Part shown: piece after piece, positions 26,981 to 37,827 of the stretch
How positions within the stretch are numbered: the stretch's first letter is position 1
Layout of the letters: each line of letters begins with the position of its first letter
NCBI GenBank assembly: GCA_016193395.1
Contig: JACPSH010000003.1
Location: 1 to 60,972, forward strand
From: Gammaproteobacteria bacterium
GTDB lineage: Bacteria; Pseudomonadota; Gammaproteobacteria; Eutrophobiales; Eutrophobiaceae
DNA: 60,972 bases
Reading direction: 5' to 3'
Position numbers and translations under genes: made by a program
The notes under the pieces: generated by a model
What the model was told of the DNA's origin: nothing
Databases searched by the model: none
Seen by the model: the letters and a program-made list of their open reading frames with translations, nothing else

Positions 26981-28134
26981 TGGCGCGGCTCGCCCGGTAT
27001 GCCGCCAGCCCCGCGACCTCGCGCGGGCGCAGCTTCCCCGAGCCGAAGCCGGCTTACCGCACACAGTATCAGCGGGACCGGGACCGCATCATCCATTGCG
27101 CGGCGTTCAGGCGCCTGGAATACAAGACCCAGGTATTCGTCAATCACGAAGGCGACATGTTCCGCACGCGCCTGACGCACTCCATCGAAGTCGCGCAGAT
27201 CGGCAGGACGGTGGCGCGTGCCCTCAATCTTAACGAGGATCTCACGGAGGCCATCTGCCTCGCGCATGACCTCGGCCATACGCCCTTCGGACACACGGGA
27301 CAGGACGCCCTCAACGAGTGCATGCGGAAATACGGGGGGTTCGAGCACAACCTGCAGTCGCTGCGCGTGGTCGACGTGCTCGAGGAACGCTATGCCGAGT
27401 TCTCCGGGCTCAACCTGACCTTCGAGACCCGGGAGGGGATACTGAAGCACTGCTCCCGGGCAAAGGCGCGGGCGCTGGGGGATCTGGGCAAGCGGTTCCT
27501 GAAAAAGCAGCAGCCCTCGCTGGAAGCGCAGATAGCCAATGTCGCGGACGAGATCGCATACACCAACCATGACGTGGACGACGGCCTTCGGGCCGGCCTG
27601 CTGACCATCGGCCAGCTCAGCGCCTGCAGCCTGTTCGACACGCAATTGCGCGCCGTGCGTTCCCGCTGGCCGGATCTGCCCGAACGCAGGCTGATCCACG
27701 AACTCGTGCGGCGCATGATCGATTACCTGGTCAGCGACTTGGTGCGCCACAGCGGGGAAAGGATCGCGGCGCGTGCGCCGAAAAATATCGAGGATGTGCG
27801 CAAAGCCGGCCGATCCCTCATCGGTCTCGGCGCGGAGGCGACGCGTCTGCAGTTGGAACTCAAGCGTTTCCTCAACCGCCACCTGTACAAGCATTACCGA
27901 GTGCAGCGGATGTCGCACAAGGCAAAACGCATCGTCAGAACCCTCTTCGCCGAGTTCATGGGCAACGGCAGGCTGCTCCCTCACGATGTGCAGGAACGCA
28001 TCATGGAGGCCGGGCGGGGCACCGGCGGCGCGGGGCGCGCGAGGATCATTGCCGACTACATCGCCGGCATGACCGATCGCTATGCCATAGCGGAGTTTGA
28101 GCGGGTCATGGGGCCGGCGCGCGGATTCGACTGA
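26980..28134 (+). CDS. dgt: Deoxyguanosinetriphosphate triphosphohydrolase-like protein
   Basis: 384 aa. HD-domain metal ligands: H in [12 protein letters not shown], the HD pair in [14 protein letters not shown], and D in NHDVDDGL. It matches the shorter dGTPase class that hydrolyses dNTPs to nucleoside and triphosphate. The aroKB-dgt order is translationally coupled. Its 3' end overlaps the convergent lnt gene by 29 bp. Confidence 0.93.
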   Translation: MARLARYAASPATSRGRSFPEPKPAYRTQYQRDRDRIIHCAAFRRLEYKTQVFVNHEGDMFRTRLTHSIEVAQIGRTVARALNLNEDLTEAICLAHDLGHTPFGHTGQDALNECMRKYGGFEHNLQSLRVVDVLEERYAEFSGLNLTFETREGILKHCSRAKARALGDLGKRFLKKQQPSLEAQIANVADEIAYTNHDVDDGLRAGLLTIGQLSACSLFDTQLRAVRSRWPDLPERRLIHELVRRMIDYLVSDLVRHSGERIAARAPKNIEDVRKAGRSLIGLGAEATRLQLELKRFLNRHLYKHYRVQRMSHKAKRIVRTLFAEFMGNGRLLPHDVQERIMEAGRGTGGAGRARIIADYIAGMTDRYAIAEFERVMGPARGFD

Positions 28135-29617
28135 AAGGCCGGAGCGGCAGCAGAACGCCGAGGAACCCGGCGATCACGATCGGCATATTGCCGAAGCGCG
28201 CATAGGGCGTGAGTCCTTCAATCAACTCGACCTGGCCGCCCAGTACCGCGGGAGCGAACTGCGGGGAGCGGGCCAGGATCCTCCCACGGTCATCGATCAC
28301 CGCGCTGATCCCGGTATTCGTCGCGCGCAGCAGGTAGCGCCGGGTTTCCAGCGAGCGCATCCGCGCCATCTGCAGATGCTGGTGCGGGGCGGCGGAGTCC
28401 CCGAACCAGGCGTCATTGCTCACGTTAATGAGGATCTGCGATTCCGGCAGGGCCTGGATCACTTCCTCGCCGAACGTATCCTCGTAGCAGATCGAAATCC
28501 CCGCGATGGCGTTATCGCCGACGATCACCGGTTTTGCCTGCCGGCCCGCGCTGAAGTCTGACATGGGGATCTGCAGGAAACTGAAGGCCGCGCGCAGCGT
28601 CGATTTCAACGGCAAATATTCCCCGAAGGGGACCAGGTGGCGCTTATGGTAGGCGGTTTCCCCGCGGTTCAGCAGGAAAACGCTGTTGAAATATTCGCCG
28701 CGTCCGGGATCGAGGTACGGCAGTCCCACGTATAGATCAGCGCCGTTCGCCACTGCCTGGTTCGCGATCCCGTCCAGATAGTCCTGGACCTGATGCTTGA
28801 ATGCGGGGATGGCGGTTTCCGGCCAGACAATGATGTCCGAATCCCAGTGAGGTTCGGTCAGCTTGCGATAGATCTCCAATGAGCGGAGGCGCTGCTCATC
28901 GCGCCATTTCAATTGCTGTGGAACGGCGCCCTGAACCAGCGTCGCCCGGAGAACAACGCGGGTGTTGCGGGTCCATTCCAGCGTACCCGCCGACCAGGCG
29001 GCGGCGGCAAGCAAGACCGTGACGATCATGGCCACCAGCCGCTGCCGGCGTTCGCCGGAGCAGACCAGAACGAGGCTCCCGGCCATGATCGCGATCAGCG
29101 CGCTGAGTCCGAATACACCTCCAACAACGGCAAATCCGCCGAGCAGCGTGTCGGTCTGGCTGTATCCCAGGTTCAGCCATGGAAACCCGCTAAACAGCCA
29201 GCTCCGCACCCATTCGCCCAACGTCCAAAGTGAAGGGATGACGCATAGAAAATGAGCTGTGCCGCCGGCGCGCCCAAAGCGGCTGGAAAGGAACCCGACG
29301 CAGCCCGGGAACAACGCGAGGTAGGCGACGACCACGGCAGTCGCCGTGACGGACGCGGCGAGATTCATGCCGCCGAACTCGTACATGCTGATGTAGAGCC
29401 AGTTCACGCCGGCGCCGAACATGCCGACGCCGAACAGGAAGCCGCGAAGGAACGCCTCTCGGGGCCGCACCCCGCGCCACAGGTAAAAGAGAACGGCAGG
29501 ACTCGCTATCGCCAGCAGCGGCAGGTTCCACGGCGCAAAGGCGAACGGCAGTGCCGCCCCGGAGAGTACGCAGAACAGGGGCGGCGCCAGCCGCCTGATT
29601 GCAGGAGGGGGATTCAG
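28106..29617 (-). CDS. lnt: Apolipoprotein N-acyltransferase, likely CTG start
   Basis: 503 aa from a CTG at 29617, in line with the usual length near 510. The nitrilase-fold catalytic residues are visible: E in [12 protein letters not shown] in [13 protein letters not shown] in [11 protein letters not shown]. It acylates the N-terminal cysteine of lipoproteins in the inner membrane. The first canonical start is GTG at 29470 (454 aa), which would cut out a conserved membrane segment ([20 protein letters not shown]). Between the corC stop (29636-29638) and that GTG the frame has no ATG, GTG or TTG. AGAGG lies 7 bases before the CTG. Confidence 0.9.
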   Translation of the reverse strand: MNPPPAIRRLAPPLFCVLSGAALPFAFAPWNLPLLAIASPAVLFYLWRGVRPREAFLRGFLFGVGMFGAGVNWLYISMYEFGGMNLAASVTATAVVVAYLALFPGCVGFLSSRFGRAGGTAHFLCVIPSLWTLGEWVRSWLFSGFPWLNLGYSQTDTLLGGFAVVGGVFGLSALIAIMAGSLVLVCSGERRQRLVAMIVTVLLAAAAWSAGTLEWTRNTRVVLRATLVQGAVPQQLKWRDEQRLRSLEIYRKLTEPHWDSDIIVWPETAIPAFKHQVQDYLDGIANQAVANGADLYVGLPYLDPGRGEYFNSVFLLNRGETAYHKRHLVPFGEYLPLKSTLRAAFSFLQIPMSDFSAGRQAKPVIVGDNAIAGISICYEDTFGEEVIQALPESQILINVSNDAWFGDSAAPHQHLQMARMRSLETRRYLLRATNTGISAVIDDRGRILARSPQFAPAVLGGQVELIEGLTPYARFGNMPIVIAGFLGVLLPLRPFSRIRAPAP

Positions 29618-29635
29618 CGCAACAGCCTCTGTGTG

Positions 29636-30472
29636 CTACTCCTGCGATCCCGCCCGTTCGAAGCGGAGAAGCTGGATCCGGCGCTTGTCGGCGCGCAACA
29701 CCTTGACGTTGAAACCTTCGAAGTCGACCGTTTCGCCGCGGGCGGGCAGGTGGCCGAATGACTTGACTATCAGACCGCCGATGGTGTCGTACTCGCCAGG
29801 ATCCAGGTTCGTCTGGAAATACTCGTTGAACTCTTCCACCGGCGTGATGGCCTGCACGGTGAAGCGGTTCCGGCCGTGCTGGCGGATGTTCTCCTCCTCA
29901 TCCAGGTCGTGCTCGTCCTCGATGTCCCCGATGATTTCCTCGATGACGTCCTCGATGGTGATGAGCCCCGCGACGCCGTATTCGTTGACGACGATGGCCA
30001 TGTGGTTGCGGCTGGCGCGGAATTCCCGAAGCAGCACATTCAGACGCTTGCTTTCCGGTATGAAGACCGCCGGGCGCATGATGTCGTTGATGTCGAAGTC
30101 GCCCTGGCCGTCCTCGGTGAAACAGGCCAGCAGATCCTTGGCGAGCAGCACGCCCAGCACGTTGTTGGCGTCGTCGCTGACTACCGGGAACCTGGAATGG
30201 CCGGACTCAACGACCGTGCGGATAATGTCCGTCGCCCCGGCATCATGCCGCGCGACGACCATGTTCACGCGCGGAACCATGATGTCCCGCACCTGCAGAT
30301 CCGATACGTGGATGGCCCCCTCGATCATCACCAGGGCGTCCGGATCGATGAGGCTACGCTGTTCCGAGGCGCGCAGCAGGTTGATCAAGGTCGGCCGGTC
30401 ACGCGGTTCCCTGGACCAGAGGCGCGCCAGACGCTTGAACCATGAAGGCGCATTTTGCCGGTTTTCGCTCAT
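29636..30472 (-). CDS. corC: CorC/HlyC-family membrane-associated CBS protein
   Basis: 278 aa. Two CBS domains (about 60-190; VRDIMVPRVNMV, SRFPVVSDDANNVLGVL, NEYGVAGLITIEDVIEEIIGD) and a C-terminal CorC_HlyC domain (about 205-270). No transmembrane segment. The family is linked to magnesium/cobalt homeostasis. It lies in the conserved miaB-phoH-ybeY-corC-lnt block and ends 19 bases before lnt. Confidence 0.95.
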   Translation of the reverse strand: MSENRQNAPSWFKRLARLWSREPRDRPTLINLLRASEQRSLIDPDALVMIEGAIHVSDLQVRDIMVPRVNMVVARHDAGATDIIRTVVESGHSRFPVVSDDANNVLGVLLAKDLLACFTEDGQGDFDINDIMRPAVFIPESKRLNVLLREFRASRNHMAIVVNEYGVAGLITIEDVIEEIIGDIEDEHDLDEEENIRQHGRNRFTVQAITPVEEFNEYFQTNLDPGEYDTIGGLIVKSFGHLPARGETVDFEGFNVKVLRADKRRIQLLRFERAGSQE

Positions 30473-30481
30473 GGCCTTGCG

Positions 30482-30985
30482 CTAGGAATACGGGTTCGCA
30501 AATCCAAGTTTTTCGAGGAGTCGGATCTCGAAAGACTCCATGGTCCGGGCATCCTTCGCCTTTTCGTGATCGAAGCCGAGCAGGTGCAGCGTGCCATGGA
30601 TCACCATGTGGGCCCAGTGGGCCTCGGGTGCCTTGCCCTGTTCGCGCGCCTCGCGCCGCACGACCGGGGCGCAGATCACGATATCGCCCAGCGGCTCCGG
30701 AACGACGCCGGTGGCTTTCGCAGGGAACGACAGCACATTGGTCGCGCCGGAGCGGTGCCGCCAGTGCCGATTGAGTTCCGCCGACTCCTTTTCGTTTACG
30801 ATTCGAACCGTCAGTTCGCCGTGCGGCCGGCCCCTCCCGAGGGCGGTCCTCGCCCATTTGCGGATGCGCTGCGCATCCGGCAGGCCGCTTCGCCTGCACG
30901 CGTACTGGATGTCCACGGTGACGCCGGCGCCCAATCTATTTTCCGTTCCGGGCGCCTGCATCCAGCTCAAAACGTTCGTAGGCAT
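30482..30985 (-). CDS. ybeY: rRNA maturation endonuclease YbeY
   Basis: 167 aa from 30985, overlapping phoH by 50 bp, or 144 aa from a GTG at 30916, 19 bases after the phoH stop. The zinc motif HGTLHLLGFDH is intact. Functions in 16S rRNA 3'-end processing and ribosome quality control. Confidence 0.93.
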   Translation of the reverse strand: MPTNVLSWMQAPGTENRLGAGVTVDIQYACRRSGLPDAQRIRKWARTALGRGRPHGELTVRIVNEKESAELNRHWRHRSGATNVLSFPAKATGVVPEPLGDIVICAPVVRREAREQGKAPEAHWAHMVIHGTLHLLGFDHEKAKDARTMESFEIRLLEKLGFANPYS

Positions 30986-31934
30986 TGAGGATGCGCGCCA
31001 CGAGCGGATGCCGGACGACGTCCCTGGACTTGAAGAACGTGAAACTGATCCCTTCCTCCTTGCTGAGGATGTCGATGACGTGCCGCAATCCGGACTTGCG
31101 CGCGTGGGGGAGGTCGATCTGCGTGATGTCGCCGGTGACGACCGCCGTGGAGCCGAAGCCGATGCGCGTGAGCAGCATCTTCATCTGCTCGATCGTTGCG
31201 TTTTGCGCCTCGTCCAGGATGATGAACGAATCATTGAGCGTGCGCCCGCGCATGAAGGCGAGGGGGGCGACTTCGATGATGCTGCGCTCGATGTGCTTTG
31301 CGACGCGCTCGAACCCCAGCATTTCGTAAAGGGCGTCGTACAGCGGGCGCAGGTATGGGTCGACCTTCTGCACGATGTCGCCGGGCAGGTAGCCGAGCTT
31401 CTCTCCGGCCTCGACCGCCGGCCGCACCAGCACGATGCGGCGCACGCGATCCTGTTCAAGCGCCTCGACCGCGCAGGCGACTGCCAGGTAGGTCTTGCCG
31501 GTTCCGGCGGGTCCGATGCCGAAACTGATGTCGTGACTGCGTATGTTCCTGAGGTACAGGCGCTGGTTCGGACTGTGTCCCTTGATTGATCCGCGTCGGA
31601 TCTGGATGGTGATGTCCGCCGTGCCCTCGTCCTCCGGGGTTTCGTCCGAGCTGGCCGACTGCAGGTACAGATGGACCTTTTCCGCCGACAGGGCCTCGTT
31701 TCCGGTAACTTCGTACAGATCCGCGAGCAGGCGACTCGCCATCTGCACGGTGTGCGGCTGGCCGATGACGCGGAAACTGTCCCCTCGGTGGTTGATCTCG
31801 ACGCCGAGCCGGCGCTCGATCTGGCGCAGGTGCTCATCCAGCGGACCGCACAGGTTGGCGAGGCGCTCGCTGCTCGATGGCTCGAGCACCATGTCCGCTG
31901 CAATGGGGTGAACGATTTCCGCGGACGTGTTCAA
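30936..31934 (-). CDS. phoH: PhoH-like ATPase
   Basis: 332 aa, starting with TTG (TTGAACACG) that overlaps the miaB stop as TTGA. Walker A is [11 protein letters not shown], Walker B is [11 protein letters not shown], and [16 protein letters not shown] is typical. A KH-like N-terminal region precedes the ATPase domain. Related to RNA metabolism; partner of YbeY in the operon. Confidence 0.95.
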   Translation of the reverse strand: MNTSAEIVHPIAADMVLEPSSSERLANLCGPLDEHLRQIERRLGVEINHRGDSFRVIGQPHTVQMASRLLADLYEVTGNEALSAEKVHLYLQSASSDETPEDEGTADITIQIRRGSIKGHSPNQRLYLRNIRSHDISFGIGPAGTGKTYLAVACAVEALEQDRVRRIVLVRPAVEAGEKLGYLPGDIVQKVDPYLRPLYDALYEMLGFERVAKHIERSIIEVAPLAFMRGRTLNDSFIILDEAQNATIEQMKMLLTRIGFGSTAVVTGDITQIDLPHARKSGLRHVIDILSKEEGISFTFFKSRDVVRHPLVARILNAYERFELDAGARNGK

Positions 31935-33310
31935 GTATCGGCGGGCGCCAGGTTCGCGGGCTGCTCGGGCCCGGGGCGGGCCGCGGAAGTCACAGGTTCC
32001 CCGCGCAACGAGTTGGCAAGGACAGCGGTGATGCGTACGTCGCTAAACCGCCCGATCAGGGAGGGTTCGCCGGGGAAATTCACCGTGCGGTTGTTTTCGG
32101 TGCGCCCGCACAATTCCACGGCATTTTTCCTCGACGGTCCCTCGACCAGCACGCGCTCGATTTCCCCGACCATCGCGTTGCTGATGGACGCCGCCAGCCC
32201 GTCGATGCGTTGCTGCAGCTGTTGCAGGCGTTGCGATTTCATCTCGGGCGCCGTGTCGTCGGCGAAGCCTGCCGCAGGCGTGCCGGGCCGTCTGCTGTAG
32301 ATAAAGCTGTACGACTGGTCAAAACCGATTTCGTCGATGAGATCGAGGGTCGCCTGGAAATCGGTTTCCGTCTCACCAGGGAAACCGACGATGAAGTCCG
32401 ATGAAATGCTCATTGCGGGCCGGACTTTTCTCAGTTTCCTTATCGTGGATTTGTACTCCACCGCCGTGTGCCCGCGCTTCATCAGCGCGAGGATGCGATC
32501 CGATCCGCTTTGCACGGGCAGGTGCACGTGGCTCACCAGTTGCGGCACGCGGGCGTAGGCCGCGACGAGGCGATCGGAGAATTCGAGCGGGTGCGAGGTC
32601 GTGAAACGTATCCTGCCGATACCCGGCGCCGCCGCGGTATACTCGATGAGCAGCGCCAGATCGGCGACGCCGCCGCCGTGAATCCTGCCGCGGTAGGCGT
32701 TGACGTTCTGGCCGAGGAGAACGATCTCCTTCACTCCCTGTTTTGCCAATCCGGCGATCTCCGCGAGCACGTCATCGAATGGTCGGCTCACTTCCTCTCC
32801 GCGAGTATAAGGCACGACGCAGAACGTGCAGTACTTGCTGCACCCTTCCATGATTGATACGAAAGCGGAGGGGCCTTCCGCATGCGGTTCGGGCAGCCGG
32901 TCGAATTTCTCGATTTCCGGGAATGAAATGTCGACCACTGCCTGGGCGCCGCGGCGTACCTCATCGTACATTTCCGGCAGCCGGTGCAGCGTCTGCGGGC
33001 CGAAGACCAGGTCGACGTGCGGGGCGCGCCGGATGACGTCTCGGCCTTCCTGGCTGGCGACGCAGCCGCCGACGCCGATGACGACCCGCGGGTTCCGCGC
33101 CTTGTATTCCTTCCAGCGGCCGAGTTCCGAGAACAGTTTTTCCTGGGCTTTTTCCCGCACGGAACAGGTATTGAACAGGAGCAACTCCGCCTCCTGCGGC
33201 GCTTCGGTCAGGATCATGCCGTGGGACTCTGCCAGCAGGTCCCGCATCCTTGCGGAATCGTACACGTTCATCTGGCATCCGAAGGTTTTTATGTACAGCC
33301 GTTTTTGCAT
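31931..33310 (-). CDS. miaB: tRNA-2-methylthio-N6-dimethylallyladenosine synthase MiaB
   Basis: 459 aa from the ATG at 33310 with AGGGA just upstream; an in-frame TTG at 33328 would add six residues. The N-terminal UPF0004 cysteines ([23 protein letters not shown]) bind one 4Fe-4S cluster and the radical-SAM CxxxCxxC (GCSKYCTFC) the other. A C-terminal TRAM domain follows. It thiomethylates A37 of tRNAs. First gene of the phoH-ybeY-corC-lnt operon. Confidence 0.97.
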   Translation of the reverse strand: MQKRLYIKTFGCQMNVYDSARMRDLLAESHGMILTEAPQEAELLLFNTCSVREKAQEKLFSELGRWKEYKARNPRVVIGVGGCVASQEGRDVIRRAPHVDLVFGPQTLHRLPEMYDEVRRGAQAVVDISFPEIEKFDRLPEPHAEGPSAFVSIMEGCSKYCTFCVVPYTRGEEVSRPFDDVLAEIAGLAKQGVKEIVLLGQNVNAYRGRIHGGGVADLALLIEYTAAAPGIGRIRFTTSHPLEFSDRLVAAYARVPQLVSHVHLPVQSGSDRILALMKRGHTAVEYKSTIRKLRKVRPAMSISSDFIVGFPGETETDFQATLDLIDEIGFDQSYSFIYSRRPGTPAAGFADDTAPEMKSQRLQQLQQRIDGLAASISNAMVGEIERVLVEGPSRKNAVELCGRTENNRTVNFPGEPSLIGRFSDVRITAVLANSLRGEPVTSAARPGPEQPANLAPADT

Positions 33311-33541
33311 ATTTCCCTGATGTATCAAGGGGATGGGTAACTTACACCGTCTCCGGAACGTTTTCCAGCGCGATTTCCCAGGGTGCCGGGAGGCAGACCT
33401 GACGCAGTCGTTGCTGCCGGCGCAGTGCGCTCTGGAAAGCCAGCGCGATCATCGTGTTGTGCAGGTGTGGTGGACACGTCCTCATCCTTCCAGCCACGAT
33501 CAACCGGGCCATGTCGGCGCGCGTAGACGCGGAGAGGACAC

Positions 33542-34984
33542 ATGCGACTCCATGACAACATCGCGCATCAGCGCGATCTCGAAGCAACGCTCCAAGCCGT
33601 GCTGGTTCTTCTCAGCCGGCAGGAGGTCGTCAGTGGACTGGTCGAGCGCGAGGCCGGGCCCCGCCGGGACCTGGTTCAGAATCTCCTTCAGCGGCAGCAT
33701 TCCGCGGAACTGCAGAGAACGCTCCACCGGCTGCACCCCGCGGACATTGCTTTCGTGCTGGAGAACATCCCTCCGGACAAGCGCCAGATGCTCTGGGCGC
33801 TACTGTCTGACCCGGAGCGTGGCACGATCCTGCTGGAGCTCGCGGACGCCGTGCGCGAGAACCTGATCGGGTCCATGAGCGGGAAGGACATCCTGAATCT
33901 CGCATCGCATCTCGACTCCTCGCAGATCGCCGAATTGATGCCGAAATTGCCGGAGGATCTGGCGCTGGACGTGCTCGGCGCGCTCGATCGAAACAAGCAG
34001 AGCAAGGTGCAGTCCGCGCTGTCCTTTCCGCGCGGCAGCGTCGGCGCGCTCATGGAATTCAACATGGTGACCGTGCGCGAGGATATGAGCGTCGACGACG
34101 TGTTGAATTACCTCCGCAAATACGAAATGCTCCCGGCCACCCTCGATCGCGTGTTCGTCATCGATCAGGGCGGGATCCTGCATGGCGTCTTGTTGATGCG
34201 TGATGTCATCCGCAGCCAGCCGGCCACCGCGATACGGGACCTGATGGACGCCGAAGCCGTCGCCTTCCGCACTGATGATTCGGCGCGTGAAGCGGCGAGT
34301 GCGTTCGAACGCTATGACCTGCTCAGCGCGCCGGTAGTCAACCTGCACAATCAGCTCGTCGGCGTCATCAACATCGATCGAATCATGGATTTCAAGGACG
34401 AGGTAGCGCAGAAGGACATGCTCAACCAGGTCGGTCTGCGGGAAGACGAAGACCTGTTTGCGCCGGTCTGGAACAGCGCGCGTGATCGCTGGATCTGGCT
34501 GGGCCTCAACCTGACTACCGCGTTTCTGGCGTCCCGTGTGGTCGCGCTGTTCGAGGGGAGCATTGCGCAGGTCGTTACGCTCGCGGCGCTCATGCCCATC
34601 GTGGCCAGCATCGGCGGAAATACCGGCAATCAGACCGTGGCGCTGATGATCCGGGGCATTGCCCTGCGTCAGATCACCCGCCAGAACTTCAAGCGTTTTG
34701 TGGCGAAAGAGATGGGCATCGGCCTCATCAACGGCGCCGTCTGGGGATGCGTCATGGCGGTGGTGGTGTTCTTCATCTACTTCGAGGGATCCCTGTCCAT
34801 GGTCATGATGCTTTCGATGCTGGCGAGCCTGTTTACGGCCGCGATGATGGGCGCGTTCATCCCGGCCGCGCTGCACCTGCTCGGCCGCGACCCGGTGCTG
34901 GGGAGCAGCGTGCTGCTGACTGCCGTGACGGACAGTCTGGGATTTTTCATATTCCTGGGCACGGCCACCCTGATCCTATTCTAG
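33542..34984 (+). CDS. mgtE: Magnesium transporter MgtE
   Basis: 480 aa. An N-domain of helical repeats (about 40-150) precedes a tandem CBS domain (about 160-290) and five transmembrane helices (about 315-480). The conserved pore region (ASIGGNTGNQTVALMIRG) is intact. The cytosolic domains close the channel when magnesium is plentiful. Divergent from miaB with 231 bp between. Confidence 0.95.
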   Translation: MRLHDNIAHQRDLEATLQAVLVLLSRQEVVSGLVEREAGPRRDLVQNLLQRQHSAELQRTLHRLHPADIAFVLENIPPDKRQMLWALLSDPERGTILLELADAVRENLIGSMSGKDILNLASHLDSSQIAELMPKLPEDLALDVLGALDRNKQSKVQSALSFPRGSVGALMEFNMVTVREDMSVDDVLNYLRKYEMLPATLDRVFVIDQGGILHGVLLMRDVIRSQPATAIRDLMDAEAVAFRTDDSAREAASAFERYDLLSAPVVNLHNQLVGVINIDRIMDFKDEVAQKDMLNQVGLREDEDLFAPVWNSARDRWIWLGLNLTTAFLASRVVALFEGSIAQVVTLAALMPIVASIGGNTGNQTVALMIRGIALRQITRQNFKRFVAKEMGIGLINGAVWGCVMAVVVFFIYFEGSLSMVMMLSMLASLFTAAMMGAFIPAALHLLGRDPVLGSSVLLTAVTDSLGFFIFLGTATLILF

Positions 34985-35102
34985 GATGATCCGTAACCCT
35001 TTGTACTGCCTGGACTTTTACACATCCGGAGGAACATCCTGCGGCGGGTGGCCTGGGCGGGGCTACCGCGCCGCGACGGAAAAATAGCAGAATGGCGGAA
35101 GC

Positions 35103-35444
35103 ATGCCGCGCTACGAATATTATTGTGCAGCGAATCGCCGCAGCATCGAGGTGGAGCACGATTCATCCCTCAGGATCCGCAACTGGGGCGAACTGTGCTT
35201 TGCATCCGGAGCGCGCCTGGGGCGGACCCGTCCCTCGACCCCCGTGCGCCGGATCATCCGCGCCGCGCCCGCTGTCGCCGTGGGGACTTCCAATAGCGAA
35301 CTGCGCGATGCCGGCTTCACGAAACTGGTGAAGCGCGATGAGGGCGTGTACGAGAACGTGACGGCGAGCGGGAGCGAGGCGCGGTTCATGAGGCGCGGAA
35401 AAAAGGAAACGATGCCGCACCTGCACAAGAAAATCAGGGACTAA
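35103..35444 (+). CDS. FmdB-like protein with lost zinc-ribbon cysteines
   Basis: 113 aa. It opens like FmdB/zinc-ribbon proteins (MPRYEYYCAANRRSIEVEH), but the CxxC pairs are reduced to single cysteines, so metal binding is unlikely. The second half (LRDAGFTKLVKRDEGVYENVTASG) looks conserved. Function unknown. No membrane segment. Confidence 0.6.
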   Translation: MPRYEYYCAANRRSIEVEHDSSLRIRNWGELCFASGARLGRTRPSTPVRRIIRAAPAVAVGTSNSELRDAGFTKLVKRDEGVYENVTASGSEARFMRRGKKETMPHLHKKIRD

Positions 35445-35625
35445 CGGCTTCAACGATCGCCCGCATGCAGCCGTCCTGTACGCAACTCAGCGCTGAAGAT
35501 GCCGGGCTGATTACGATTCCCAACCGGCATATCGTCGGCGAGGAGATACGCAATTCATTCGCCCGGGAAACCGAGCCCATGCCCGCATCTTCTCCGCCTC
35601 CAGGGAAGCCGGCATCTCCATTCCG

Positions 35626-36363
35626 TCACCGCGGTGGGAAGTGCGCCTCATAGAAAAGTCCTGAGGTGGACTCGGCCGCGATCAAGCCGGTCCGGTGCCG
35701 CAATGCCTCCAGTTCGTGGCGCAGGAGTTCGCAATCGTATTCCGCCCTGATGAAATGCATGAAGTGATTGCGGACCCGCACGCATGACGAGCCGATGAAC
35801 AGTAAATAAAGAAGGATGAAGCCGCCGAGCGCGCTGTTGTATTTGTCCCCGAGCTGGATGAGGTAGAGCGCGGGCGGAATCAGGGCAGGCAGGACGTAAC
35901 AGAGAAGAACCCGGATGCTGACGCCGTAGGCAATGACGGCGCCGGCAACCAGTCCGCTGATGGTGAGAACGATGAGGCCGTTATAAAGGGTGAATTCGAC
36001 CAGCCGCGCGGGTTCATACGGAACGAGAAGGATCGGCGCCACCCCCCAGAGCACGCCGGACAGAAACACACATAACGCAAACATCGCATGCCACGGTCGA
36101 AAATCTTTGCAAGTGGATGTCACCGACCGAAAGCGCCACAGCAACCCGTAGCGAGCGACCGAATACACGATGACCAGGGTCTCCCAGCCCAGCAGCACCC
36201 GACGCGGGGATACGTCCCAGAGCAGAAGGCACAGCGCAAGTGAAGCGACGACTGGAAACAGAAAGGTGACGGCGGATTGCGAGTACAGAATCATGACCTG
36301 AGTTCGATCCGGCCGGAATTCATCCGTGACATGTGGGGCCGTAAAGACATGTGTTGCGGCCAT
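35626..36363 (-). CDS. Orphan multi-pass membrane sensor-like protein
   Basis: 245 aa from the ATG at 36363 with GAGGGA upstream; the longer reading to 36441 is less likely. About six transmembrane segments (roughly 25-210) resemble the sensory membrane module at the N-terminus of some histidine kinases and GGDEF proteins. It ends after a short helix (ELLRHELEALRHRTG) with no kinase, GGDEF or PAS domain. It may be a truncated sensor or a free membrane adaptor. Confidence 0.65.
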   Translation of the reverse strand: MAATHVFTAPHVTDEFRPDRTQVMILYSQSAVTFLFPVVASLALCLLLWDVSPRRVLLGWETLVIVYSVARYGLLWRFRSVTSTCKDFRPWHAMFALCVFLSGVLWGVAPILLVPYEPARLVEFTLYNGLIVLTISGLVAGAVIAYGVSIRVLLCYVLPALIPPALYLIQLGDKYNSALGGFILLYLLFIGSSCVRVRNHFMHFIRAEYDCELLRHELEALRHRTGLIAAESTSGLFYEAHFPPR

Positions 36364-36537
36364 AACGTTCCCTCGTCTGCGTGATCCTTCAGAGCCGGTC
36401 ATCACTATAGCTCCGCCGGCGCGCCATTTCACATCACCCAATCACAGTATGTTTTCCCCCCCACAATCAATCCACGCTGCGAAAAATGCTAAGCTTGGCA
36501 TCATTCCGTCCGTATCCACCCCGCCGATCGGTGCCTC

Positions 36538-37806
36538 ATGAGTTCAAATGATCTGATCCTGGAATTGTTCGGCAAGGGCCTGGGAGAGCTTCTCGTCCTG
36601 CATGTCCGTCGGGAAGATGTGTGCCTGGGCAACATTGTCCTGGAAAAGGGCAAGCTCATCGTCAGGGATCAGGGCCTGTTGAGCGGATTCAAACCGGCGC
36701 AATTCGCTCCCTGCATGGAGTCCGGAGTGCTCGGTATGGTGGCGGCGTTCAACAACCAGATATGGGAAAGCCTGACGTTCTTCGGTCTCAATTACTGCAA
36801 CATGCCCCAGGATCTGAGCCGCACCCGGCATGGTGCCCTCACCGCCGCGCAGGACCAGTACGGCGACAGCCTCATCGAGTTCATCGGGAGCGTATATCGC
36901 GGCTACCAGTTGATGCTGGATCATCATTTCCTGCCGGTGGTCCTGCTGAAGGAGATTCAATCGAAAGAGGGGTTGCGTGGACTGGCGGTGTGCGATTTGC
37001 GCGTCGTGCCGATGGATCTTGCGGTGATCCGCAGAATCAACGACGTGGTAAGAAAGTCCGTCGAGAAGCAGTTGAGCCTGGATGTGCAGGACGTCGAGGT
37101 GATCACTGAAGAATTCGACAAGCTCTTCCCCGGGTTCGTTGCCGAACCGGTCATCCAAGCCCGCTCAGAACGGGCGCCCCTGACTGCCCTGGCGCCGGCT
37201 CCGAAACCTGCGCCTGCGAAACCCGCTCCTCCCGTCGCCAAGCCCGGCCCGGCCGCAAGGCGTCAGGAGACCTCCTCCGCCCCCGGGCCCGCGACCGCCT
37301 CAATTGTCCCGCTACGCAGCGTGCAGGCGGAAAAGGTCGCGCCGGTGCAGGAACTCGCCCCGGTCATCCGCCTCCTGAAAGTCGTGGCGGCGGAGATTGG
37401 GGACGCCCGTGCCTTTGAGATGTTCGAGCGCTGGGCCACGGATTTCCTGTCAGCCGAAGTTCGCGCGATGCTCGAGAGGCAGGAGATCTTCAACCAGTCC
37501 CCGCGCCGGTTTTTCGATGCAGTGAAATCCCATTTCGAACGCTTTGGCGAAAGGTACTCCATTGTTGAAGAGGCGCCGGACCGTATAGTGCATGAAATCC
37601 ACGGCTGCATGTACCGTCAGGCGTGTCTCCGGGTGGGAGGAATCAACATGGACAAGTGGGGCACCTGCATGCAGGTGATCCCGCTGGTCAGAAGCAAGGC
37701 CGCCGCCGTGGCGGATCCGAATCTCGAATGGGTATGGAACCGCTGCGATCGCCGATCGGATCAACCGTGCCTCTACGAGATCCGCAGGAACAGGGGCGAG
37801 GAATGA
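36538..37806 (+). CDS. Uncharacterised two-domain protein with a cysteine-rich C-terminus
   Basis: 422 aa. An N-terminal domain (about 1-205) is joined by a Pro/Ala/Lys-rich linker (about 210-265) to a C-terminal domain (about 275-422). The C-terminal end (EIHGCMYRQACLRVG ... WNRCDRRSDQPCLYEI) has spaced cysteines and a CxxxxxxxC-Y/F-E tail reminiscent of V4R ligand-binding domains, which is a weak resemblance. No signal peptide or membrane segment. It is divergent from the orphan sensor-like protein. Confidence 0.65.
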   Translation: MSSNDLILELFGKGLGELLVLHVRREDVCLGNIVLEKGKLIVRDQGLLSGFKPAQFAPCMESGVLGMVAAFNNQIWESLTFFGLNYCNMPQDLSRTRHGALTAAQDQYGDSLIEFIGSVYRGYQLMLDHHFLPVVLLKEIQSKEGLRGLAVCDLRVVPMDLAVIRRINDVVRKSVEKQLSLDVQDVEVITEEFDKLFPGFVAEPVIQARSERAPLTALAPAPKPAPAKPAPPVAKPGPAARRQETSSAPGPATASIVPLRSVQAEKVAPVQELAPVIRLLKVVAAEIGDARAFEMFERWATDFLSAEVRAMLERQEIFNQSPRRFFDAVKSHFERFGERYSIVEEAPDRIVHEIHGCMYRQACLRVGGINMDKWGTCMQVIPLVRSKAAAVADPNLEWVWNRCDRRSDQPCLYEIRRNRGEE

Positions 37807-37827
37807 TCGCCTTCCGGTCCGGGTGTG

